DNA of 35,487 bases from Porphyromonadaceae bacterium UBA3318 (GTDB lineage: Bacteria; Bacteroidota; Bacteroidia; Bacteroidales; Muribaculaceae): positions 1 through 35,487 of the forward strand of contig DESI01000036.1 in the NCBI GenBank assembly GCA_002361235.1, read 5' to 3'. Shown here piece after piece: positions 8,438-15,224 of this stretch. Under the pieces are notes generated by a model that was not told the DNA's origin, did no database searches, and saw only the letters and a list, made by a program, of their open reading frames with translations. Numbering within the stretch: position 1 is the stretch's first letter; every line of letters begins with the position of its first letter. A program made the translations under genes and the position numbers.

Positions 8438-9502
8438 ATGTTTAGTTTTGCATATCCCAAAGTATTATACCTGTTGATACTGGTGCCGCTGTATGTGGCA
8501 TTGTACATATTGGCACGCTATAGCCGACGGAAAAATCTGAAGCGGTTAGGCAGGATAGCGTATCTGTTGCCCATGATGCCTGAGGTCTCCGACTATAAGG
8601 CACCGTTGAAAATATGCGTGCAGATGCTTGCGCTATCCATGCTTATCGTAGCCTGCGCCCGCCCCTGGGGAGGTGTTCGCAATCAGAAAACCACCAAGGA
8701 AGGTATCGAAGTCGTTATAGCAGTCGACGCGTCCAATTCGATGCTTGCATCAGCCACGGACGACGATAACGGAACCTCCAGAATGCGAACGGCCAAATTT
8801 ACGCTCGAAAAGCTGATCAACCGTCTGGATAATGACAGGGTAGGACTTATCGTATATGCCAATAGCGCGTACACGCTTATACCCGTTACTAACGACTATG
8901 TCTCGGCCAAGATGTTCCTGAACAGCATCGACCCCACGCAGATCAAGGATCAGGGTACCAATATATCTGTCGCGATTGATATGGCGGTCAATTCATTCTC
9001 CGACAATAAGAATGTGGGCAAAGCACTGATTCTGATTACGGATGCCGAAGAACTGGAGGACAAGGAGACAGTGATGGCCACGGCCGCAAACGCCGGCAAG
9101 AAGGGCATTCAGGTGGATGTGGTCGGCATCGGCTCTACCACTCCTGTCACAGTGCCCGAGAACGGAGCATTGATGCTTGATCCCGAAACGGGGCAGCCGG
9201 TCAGGACAGCTTTGAACGAAGATCTGGCAGCAGAGATAGCCAAAAGCGCGAAAGGAATATATGTCAACGCCTCAAACCGCGACGCTTTGAGCGAGTTGGA
9301 ACGTCAGCTTGACACCCTGAAAAAATCCACTCTCGAAAGCAGCGTATATGCACAGCACGATGAACTGTTCTATATATTCGCGGTCATAGCCCTTGTGCTG
9401 ATGTGCATAGACATCTTCCTGCTGGAGCGGAAAATAGCATGGCTGGACAAGATCACATTCTTCACCAACCGTAAACCCAAAGCAAAAGCTGAGCAAAAAT
9501 GA
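8438..9502 (+). CDS. batB: BatB, membrane-anchored VWA-domain protein
   Basis: 354 residues with the same plan as BatA: an N-terminal membrane helix (about 8-26), a second near 57-74 ending in ACARPWGG, a VWA domain with metal site DASNS (97-101), and a C-terminal helix near 310-328 (YIFAVIALVLMCIDIFLL). It differs from BatA by an acidic insert after the metal site (SATDDDNG) and a basic tail (RKPKAKAEQK). Two tandem VWA proteins of this type are characteristic of Bat operons, and they are thought to work together in the envelope. The end overlaps batC by 4 nt (ATGA), implying coupled translation. Confidence 0.92.
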   Translation: MFSFAYPKVLYLLILVPLYVALYILARYSRRKNLKRLGRIAYLLPMMPEVSDYKAPLKICVQMLALSMLIVACARPWGGVRNQKTTKEGIEVVIAVDASNSMLASATDDDNGTSRMRTAKFTLEKLINRLDNDRVGLIVYANSAYTLIPVTNDYVSAKMFLNSIDPTQIKDQGTNISVAIDMAVNSFSDNKNVGKALILITDAEELEDKETVMATAANAGKKGIQVDVVGIGSTTPVTVPENGALMLDPETGQPVRTALNEDLAAEIAKSAKGIYVNASNRDALSELERQLDTLKKSTLESSVYAQHDELFYIFAVIALVLMCIDIFLLERKIAWLDKITFFTNRKPKAKAEQK

Positions 9503-10254
9503 GAAAAGCTATATACATACTGATGTCGGTCATGCTTTTAGGCATTTCGGCCGTGCCGATGGCCCAGGCTTCGACACGCGCCGAACGACGTCTTGTGACA
9601 AAAGGCAACAAGCTATACACCGAACGCAAATTCGTAGAGGCCGAAAGCGTATATCAGGAGGCGCTGCGCGAGAATCCGCAGAGCACATCCGCGCGCTATA
9701 ACCTCGGGCTGTCTCAGCTGCGTCAGGTGAAGAACCTTAAGGATTCCACGCCCAAGACTCAGAAACTGATAGAGGGAGCCCGTCAGAATTTCACCGAAGC
9801 GGCACGCAATGTCAAGCAACGTCCCGGCATAGCCGCTAAGGCGAACTACAATCTGGGCAATATGGAATTCAATATGGCGCAGTATCAGAAAGCCATAGAT
9901 TACTACAAGCAGTCGCTGCGCATTGATCCTGACGACGACAATGCCCGGCGCAACCTCCGTATCGCACAGAAGAAACTGCAACAGCAGAATCAGGATAAGG
10001 ATAAGGACAAGCAGAACCAGAATCAGGACCAGCAGGATAAAAAGGACCAGCAGGACCAGAAAAATCAGCAGCAACAGCAGCCTCAACAGCAGGAACAAAA
10101 ACAGCAGCCACAGGAACAGAAGATTAATGAACAGACGGCTCAGCGGATTCTACAGGCCATGGACAGCAAGGAGAACCAGACACGAGCCAGAGTGAATCGC
10201 GCCGCCAAAGGTGAAAAGAGCATCGGAAACGGAGGTGCCAGAAAGCGATGGTAA
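9499..10254 (+). CDS. batC: BatC, periplasmic TPR protein with Gln/Lys/Asp-rich segment
   Basis: 251 residues. A signal peptide (1-24, cleavage after AQA) is followed by TPR repeats (about 30-62 and 112-152: AKANYNLGNMEFNMAQYQKA, DYYKQSLRIDPDD). A low-complexity stretch at about 157-208 is dominated by Gln, Lys and Asp. The tail (TAQRILQAMDSKENQTRARVN...RKRW) is conserved in BatC proteins. TPR repeats mediate protein contacts, so it is probably a scaffold for BatA/BatB in the periplasm. The polar linker is probably disordered, and its CAG/AAG-rich DNA may vary in length between strains. It overlaps batB by 4 nt; a 67-nt gap follows. Confidence 0.88.
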   Translation: MRKAIYILMSVMLLGISAVPMAQASTRAERRLVTKGNKLYTERKFVEAESVYQEALRENPQSTSARYNLGLSQLRQVKNLKDSTPKTQKLIEGARQNFTEAARNVKQRPGIAAKANYNLGNMEFNMAQYQKAIDYYKQSLRIDPDDDNARRNLRIAQKKLQQQNQDKDKDKQNQNQDQQDKKDQQDQKNQQQQQPQQQEQKQQPQEQKINEQTAQRILQAMDSKENQTRARVNRAAKGEKSIGNGGARKRW

Positions 10255-10321
10255 CCTTCGCCTGGTCCATTCACACGTGATCTATTCACTAATGTATTTA
10301 TTCCCAATGTGCTGACAGACA

Positions 10322-11227
10322 ATGAAAAAAATCCTGACAATCTTGCTTATGTTAATGATTTGCGTTACAGACAAAGCTGTGGCGCAGAATCTTGACATCA
10401 ACAAGAATAACCTGAAACTGAGCTGGAACCGCGAGAAAATCAACCTGTATCATCACGAGCCGGCAGTAATCACTCTGTACCTGTGGATACAGGGATACGA
10501 TGTGCGAGGTGTCAGGAAATCTAAGTCATCCACACTCAACAACGGGAAATTCAGTTATCTGAAACAGGCAGAATTCGACCGTCAGCCTCGTGTGGTGAAC
10601 AAAGACGGCGAGACGTGGACAGTCTATCCGATTGACAGTTACGCCATAGCAATGGACAAGGCCGGGAAATATAAACTTCAGGATGGCCGCTATGTTGTCG
10701 ATCTTGCGGTTCCGGTCATCTATGACGATCCATTTTGGGGCAAGATGCAGACTCTGAAGACTCAACGGATAGAGGTGCCGGTAAATCCCGTACAAATCAC
10801 GGTCTCAGACCTGCCGCCTGTGCCTCAGGACACAGAGTTCTCCGGAGCTGTCGGCGACTTTAAGATAGAAGTTACAGTGCCTCCGGGCGATATATTCCTT
10901 AACGAGGAAGCCACGGCTATAGTCACGATCACAGGCAACGGCTGGCTGAACGACGATACGTTGCCTGAATACCACGACGCATTTCAGAAAGGAACCAAAC
11001 TGAAGTCATTTTCCGAGAATCGTCAGCAATACCTCAAGGAAGGAAAGATGATATCCGAACTTCAGATGGAATGTACTTTCATACCTACGGATAAAAACGC
11101 GGAGATAAGCCCTGTATGGCTTGAAGTGTTCAATCCCATAAAGGGAGTTTACGAGACTGTCAAATCCGAACCGGTCAAGGTCAAGGTGCAGTCCATAGCC
11201 GTAAAAGCACCGACTCACGACATATAA
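10322..11227 (+). CDS. Short BatD-like secreted protein without membrane anchor
   Basis: 301 residues with a signal peptide (1-21, cleavage after VAQ) and beta-rich remainder. By eye the C-terminal two thirds align with the periplasmic part of BatD encoded 8 nt downstream. Shared elements are the YDDPFWGKM / YHDPFFGSM segment, the LPPVPQDTEFSGAVGDFKI / LPAPKPVDFSGGVGKFNI segment, a following VTITGNGW / YTVSGTGN strand, and a closing VFNPIKGVYET / YFNPETGQYET strand. It lacks the transmembrane helix and cytoplasmic domain of BatD. This looks like an ancient partial duplication that keeps only the secreted beta domains. The role is unknown; it may be a soluble or exchangeable BatD partner. It is preceded by a 67-nt gap without an obvious promoter, so it is probably still in the operon. 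Confidence 0.75.
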   Translation: MKKILTILLMLMICVTDKAVAQNLDINKNNLKLSWNREKINLYHHEPAVITLYLWIQGYDVRGVRKSKSSTLNNGKFSYLKQAEFDRQPRVVNKDGETWTVYPIDSYAIAMDKAGKYKLQDGRYVVDLAVPVIYDDPFWGKMQTLKTQRIEVPVNPVQITVSDLPPVPQDTEFSGAVGDFKIEVTVPPGDIFLNEEATAIVTITGNGWLNDDTLPEYHDAFQKGTKLKSFSENRQQYLKEGKMISELQMECTFIPTDKNAEISPVWLEVFNPIKGVYETVKSEPVKVKVQSIAVKAPTHDI

Positions 11228-11235
11228 TCAGAACG

Positions 11236-13071
11236 ATGAAAATTAAGGGATATTTATTCGTACTTATAGCGTTGCTTGCCGGTATCACTGCGATGCAGGC
11301 AGCTGAAGTACGTATTGAAGTCAGTCCGGGACCCGGGCGCAGAAGCATCGAGGTCAAGGATCTGTTCTATATTACGATCGAGGTTGTGAACCTTGACGGC
11401 GCTCCGTCGCAGCCATCGAATGTGCCGGGAGCCAAACTGGTTTATTTCGACAGGACCGGTTCTTCGTCAAGCTTTACAAGCATAAACGGCAAGACCAGCC
11501 GCAGCACGTCATACACATGGACGGCTACGTTGCGGGCCGAAAAGGAGGGAAATTACAGTTTCGGCCCTGTCGTTGTCGGCGGGGTGAAAAGTAATGTGGT
11601 GCATTACAACATCGGAAAGGCAATGCCGTCCCAGAGGCAATCGGTCGCCCCGTCTCAGGGGACGGCAGGACAACAAGGAGGCCAGGACGATGACAAGCCG
11701 CAATACATCGGACATGGCGATCAGAACCTGTTCCTGCGTGCCAATGTGACCAAGACTTCGGCATACGAGCAGGAAGCGCTGGTATATACCGTAAAGCTTT
11801 ACACCAGCTATGATGCTGTCAAGTTCATAGGTGCGACGGCGGCGCCCAAGTTCGATGGATTCGTAGTCGAGGAATCAAAAGACATCTCACAGTCCCTGAG
11901 CTATGAGACCTATAACGGCAAGTCGTATGCCACGGCTATCATAGCCCGCTACATCATCTTCCCGCAGATGACAGGCGCTCTGAAGGTGTCGGGCAACACA
12001 TACACCATTTCCGTAGACCGTCGTGAATATTATCATGACCCGTTCTTCGGCAGTATGGCCTACAGCCAGCCGCTGCAGCTGAATGTGACTCCTAACGACC
12101 TGGTGATTAATGTCAAACCTCTGCCGGCTCCCAAGCCTGTGGATTTCAGCGGCGGTGTCGGCAAATTCAATATAACATCCCAGCTGAAGGATACTGAATT
12201 CAAATCCAACCAGACGGCGTCAATAGTTTATACCGTATCAGGTACCGGCAATGTAAAATACGTTCAGATGCCCGATCTGGCCACACTGTATCCTCCGCAA
12301 CTCGAGATCTACACCCCGACATCCACGCAGAATGTCAAGGTAGGTTCAACATCGGTTTCCGGCAATGTGTCCTTCGACTATTCGTTCATGCCGCTGGAAG
12401 AAGGCACGTTCAAGATTCCTGGCGTGAAGATGGTTTATTTCAACCCCGAGACGGGACAATATGAGACCTCCGTCGCCAAGGGGTATACCATCACCGTACA
12501 GAAAGGTAAAGGGTCGGCCAAATCGCAGGCGCGTAAGAGACTGCATTTTGACTCGGAGCTGCAGACCATAGATATGGACAGACTCCACAAAGTGCATCGT
12601 CCCGTTGTGTACAAGGGCGCTTACTGGCTGTGGTTCATCATTCCGGCATCAATCCTGTTGCTGAGTCTTGGCTTATGGATACGATACAACCGGATGCATA
12701 AGGATATGGCCGCGCTGAACATGCGTCGCGCAGACAAGATAGCCCGCAGGCGCTTGCATAAGGCAGCCGCGGCAATGAAGAAAAAGAACCGTGACCTTTT
12801 CTACGACGAGTTGCTTACTGCTCTGTGGGGATACCTCGGTGACAAACTCAAGATGCCCACCTCCGAGTTGCTGCGTGACAATATCCGACAGACTCTCGAA
12901 TCACGCAACATTCCCGAGAATGTGACCGAAAGGCTGATAGCCCTTGTAGATGAGGCTGAATTCGCCAAGTATTCATCGGCGGGAGGTGATTCCGCAATGG
13001 ACCGTGACTACAAGGAGGCAATAGAGGCCATCAACGAACTTGAAGACGCATTTAGAAAGACGAAGCAATGA
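11236..13071 (+). CDS. batD: BatD, membrane protein with periplasmic beta domains
   Basis: 611 residues. It has a signal peptide (1-22) and a long periplasmic region of repeated immunoglobulin-like beta domains (about 23-455) containing a Gln/Gly-rich linker (about 134-152). One transmembrane helix follows (about 462-485, YWLWFIIPASILLLSLGLWI), then a basic helical cytoplasmic domain (about 495-605). BatD proteins are the large membrane component of Bat operons and are thought to associate with the VWA proteins. The cytoplasmic domain resembles that of the membrane protein encoded at 6414-7463. The start is 8 nt after the short BatD-like gene, and the end overlaps batE by 4 nt. Confidence 0.92.
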   Translation: MKIKGYLFVLIALLAGITAMQAAEVRIEVSPGPGRRSIEVKDLFYITIEVVNLDGAPSQPSNVPGAKLVYFDRTGSSSSFTSINGKTSRSTSYTWTATLRAEKEGNYSFGPVVVGGVKSNVVHYNIGKAMPSQRQSVAPSQGTAGQQGGQDDDKPQYIGHGDQNLFLRANVTKTSAYEQEALVYTVKLYTSYDAVKFIGATAAPKFDGFVVEESKDISQSLSYETYNGKSYATAIIARYIIFPQMTGALKVSGNTYTISVDRREYYHDPFFGSMAYSQPLQLNVTPNDLVINVKPLPAPKPVDFSGGVGKFNITSQLKDTEFKSNQTASIVYTVSGTGNVKYVQMPDLATLYPPQLEIYTPTSTQNVKVGSTSVSGNVSFDYSFMPLEEGTFKIPGVKMVYFNPETGQYETSVAKGYTITVQKGKGSAKSQARKRLHFDSELQTIDMDRLHKVHRPVVYKGAYWLWFIIPASILLLSLGLWIRYNRMHKDMAALNMRRADKIARRRLHKAAAAMKKKNRDLFYDELLTALWGYLGDKLKMPTSELLRDNIRQTLESRNIPENVTERLIALVDEAEFAKYSSAGGDSAMDRDYKEAIEAINELEDAFRKTKQ

Positions 13072-13880
13072 CACACCATATATTAAGAATATTCACGGCG
13101 GTTGCATTGACAGGCATTTTCGCATTGTCAAGCCAGGGAGCCACACCGGAAGAAGCCCGACAGGCGTATGACAAAGGCGACTATGCCAAGGCGGTTGAGA
13201 TATATCAGGAACTGGCCAAAAACCACGGCACATCGTCGGCACTGCTGTTCGACATGGGTCAGGCATATACACGGGCCGGAGACCTGGGACACGGGATGCT
13301 GTGCTATCGCAGGGCATTGCAGCAGAATCCCTCCAACAGTCAGGCTCGCTCAAACATCAGATATATCGAAAGCCGGGTACAGGACGGGAACACAGCCGAA
13401 CTTAAGGGCAAAAAGGTATCGGTGGTGCCGGAAGATCCGTCATTTTTCACCGTGCTGAAAGATTTCATTACCCGACGTCATCATTCTAACACGTGGGCCA
13501 CATGGAGCGGCATCACATTCGTATTGTTCTGCGTATGCATTGCGATATACATATTCCAGGACCGAGTCATGCTCCGCAAGATAGGATTTTTCGGTGCGAT
13601 AGCCATGATCTCTATCAGTGTACTGACACTGATATTCGCATTCATGGGAGCTCATGCTTCGGGAAAACAGGATGAAGGCGTGATCACGGCATACAAGATA
13701 GAACTGAAGGCCGACCCATCCACATCAGCCAAGAACGTGACATCGCCGTTGGTACAAGGCACCGTAATGCAGATTATGGATACGGAGAAAGCAGAAAACG
13801 GCAAACCCCAATGGTACAAGGTACGCCTCAATTCGGATTTCGCCGGATGGATCAGGAACGACTCTTTTGAACCAATCTGA
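13068..13880 (+). CDS. batE: BatE, TPR membrane protein with C-terminal SH3-like domain
   Basis: 270 residues. It has a signal peptide (1-24), TPR repeats (about 25-105: ARQAYDKGDYAKAVEIYQEL, ALLFDMGQAYTRAGDLGHGM), two membrane helices (about 141-163 and 171-194), and a bacterial SH3-like domain (about 205-268: VITAYKIELKADPS...GTVMQIM...WYKVRLNSDFAGWI). This is the standard BatE layout. SH3-like domains often bind peptidoglycan or proteins, so BatE may link the complex to the cell wall. It is the last gene of the operon: the following 168 nt carry a weak hairpin and a new promoter. Confidence 0.9.
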   Translation: MTHHILRIFTAVALTGIFALSSQGATPEEARQAYDKGDYAKAVEIYQELAKNHGTSSALLFDMGQAYTRAGDLGHGMLCYRRALQQNPSNSQARSNIRYIESRVQDGNTAELKGKKVSVVPEDPSFFTVLKDFITRRHHSNTWATWSGITFVLFCVCIAIYIFQDRVMLRKIGFFGAIAMISISVLTLIFAFMGAHASGKQDEGVITAYKIELKADPSTSAKNVTSPLVQGTVMQIMDTEKAENGKPQWYKVRLNSDFAGWIRNDSFEPI

Positions 13881-13908
13881 TAATCAGAAGAATAAAAAAA
13901 CTGCTGTC

Positions 13909-13930
13909 AGAATGTGTTATAAAACATTCT
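13909..13930 (+). terminator. Weak AT-rich hairpin after batE
   Basis: AGAATGT (13909-13915) pairs with ACATTCT (13924-13930) across an 8-nt loop, and the sequence downstream is T-rich. The stem has low GC content, so termination would be inefficient. It sits just upstream of the next -7 box and could equally be an operator. Confidence 0.35.
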
Positions 13931-13944
13931 AAATTATTACATTT

Positions 13945-13952
13945 TATTTTTG
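13945..13952 (+). promoter_or_regulatory. -7 promoter element of the HTH-uspA-mutS2 unit
   Basis: TATTTTTG matches the Bacteroidetes -7 consensus TAnnTTTG exactly, in an AT-rich region. No clear TTG is seen at the -33 distance, so the call rests on one box. Transcription would start about 90 nt before the ATG at 14049. Confidence 0.5.
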
Positions 13953-14048
13953 AAATAATAGAAAAAATGTATAATTTAGCACTATGAGAGCCGAGGGAAA
14001 CCGACAGCTCCACTAATACAAAGAATAAAAACTCAATACATACCGACC

Positions 14049-14306
14049 ATGAGCAAGACAATCACATTTAACGAGCTCCGTCGCATCAAGGACAGTTTAC
14101 CCGACGGCTCCACACATCGTATCGCAGACGAGTTGAACGTAACCGTACAGACCGTGCGCAACTATTTTGGAGGCGTCAATTATGAGTTCGGCAAGAATGC
14201 CGCCATGCACATCGAACCGGGCCCCGACGGCGGTCTTGTGATATTGGACGATACCACGATCTATGACATGGCAATCAAGATCCTGGAGGAGCAGAAGGAG
14301 AAATAA
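14049..14306 (+). CDS. Small helix-turn-helix DNA-binding-like protein
   Basis: 85 residues. The N-terminal half carries a helix-turn-helix-like segment (about 22-42: THRIADELNVTVQTVRNYFG), with the pattern of a short first helix, a turn at NV, and a recognition helix TVQTVRNYF. The second half is acidic and helical (TTIYDMAIKILEEQKEK). I recognise it only as a conserved small Bacteroidales protein of this type. DNA binding is predicted and no target is known. Its TAA is immediately followed by the ATG of the universal stress protein, so the two are probably translated together. It may regulate its own operon; that is inference. Confidence 0.75.
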   Translation: MSKTITFNELRRIKDSLPDGSTHRIADELNVTVQTVRNYFGGVNYEFGKNAAMHIEPGPDGGLVILDDTTIYDMAIKILEEQKEK

Positions 14307-15224
14307 ATGGAGAAAACACGTTCGGGAATGAGCAGACACATGCTCATTCCCGTCGATTTTTCAGATGCATCGATGTTTGCGGTGCGTGTGGGCTTCCGGT
14401 TCGCACGCGTCCTTGACATGACGCCCGTGCTGATGCACGTGTATCCGACGGTTTGGCCCGGAGAGGACACGGCCGGCGAATATCTGGGCGAATATGAACC
14501 CATGGAATCGGAATTGGCCGATGCCATAGCCGAGCGCGACATGATGCGTGCGGCCGAGCATCGTTTCAAGAAGTTCCGCAAGCAGCTGTCCGAAAAGATA
14601 GAATCGGGCGACATTGTGGACGTGAAATACACCACGCTGTTGCAGCAAGGCATCCCTGAAGACGAAATACTCGGATACTGTCGCGAACAGCATCCCGGCC
14701 TGGTGCTGATGTCTACTCGGGGAATATCACGAAAGGAGGAGGACCTGATAGGCAGCGTCACGGCCGAAGTGCTTGACTCGTGCGAGGTGCCCGTATTCAC
14801 GATACCCGACAATTACCCTGTAGATGATACGAAACCGTTGAAGCGGATGCTGATGTTCTGCACGCTGGACCAGTATGATGTTCCTGCGCTGGAGAAATTG
14901 ATGCATACGTTCAATTCTCCGGAAATCGACGTATGGCTTATGCCCGTGACACATCGCCACGCCGCTACGGTGCAACAGCTGCTGAATTCTCTGTTTGAAC
15001 AATTGTCGAATGCATGGCCCAAAGCCACATTCCACGAGGCTCCGCTTCTCGATGCGAAAATCGACGCACAATTAGAGACATTTATCAAGAATAATCAAAT
15101 ACAACTTATCATAGCCCCTAACCGACGGGCCAGCATATTGACGCGGTTGTTCCGGCCGTCGGTGGCACATCAATGTCTTTTCGCAATCGACATCCCGATG
15201 CTTGCCCTCCCTGCAGATAAATGA
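14307..15224 (+). CDS. Universal stress protein with two UspA domains
   Basis: 305 residues in two tandem Usp-like halves. The first (about 10-162) starts HMLIPVDFSDAS and carries the nucleotide-loop pattern STRG-x9-GSVT (SRKEEDLI before GS), close to the G-x2-G-x9-G-S/T motif of ATP-binding Usp proteins with one Gly replaced by Ser. The second half (about 175-303: LKRMLMFCTLD... LIIAPNRR...) is more degenerate and lacks that motif. It is cytoplasmic. The start touches the upstream stop without a gap, and the end overlaps mutS2 by 4 nt. An in-frame ATG at 14328 (residue 8) is a possible alternative start. Confidence 0.85.
   Translation: MEKTRSGMSRHMLIPVDFSDASMFAVRVGFRFARVLDMTPVLMHVYPTVWPGEDTAGEYLGEYEPMESELADAIAERDMMRAAEHRFKKFRKQLSEKIESGDIVDVKYTTLLQQGIPEDEILGYCREQHPGLVLMSTRGISRKEEDLIGSVTAEVLDSCEVPVFTIPDNYPVDDTKPLKRMLMFCTLDQYDVPALEKLMHTFNSPEIDVWLMPVTHRHAATVQQLLNSLFEQLSNAWPKATFHEAPLLDAKIDAQLETFIKNNQIQLIIAPNRRASILTRLFRPSVAHQCLFAIDIPMLALPADK

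Noticed and set aside
9973..10125. Repeated CAG/AAG-rich stretch considered as a tandem repeat or CRISPR-like array
   Set aside because: The units are irregular, there are no spacers of fixed length, and the stretch is in-frame coding sequence for the Gln-rich part of BatC.
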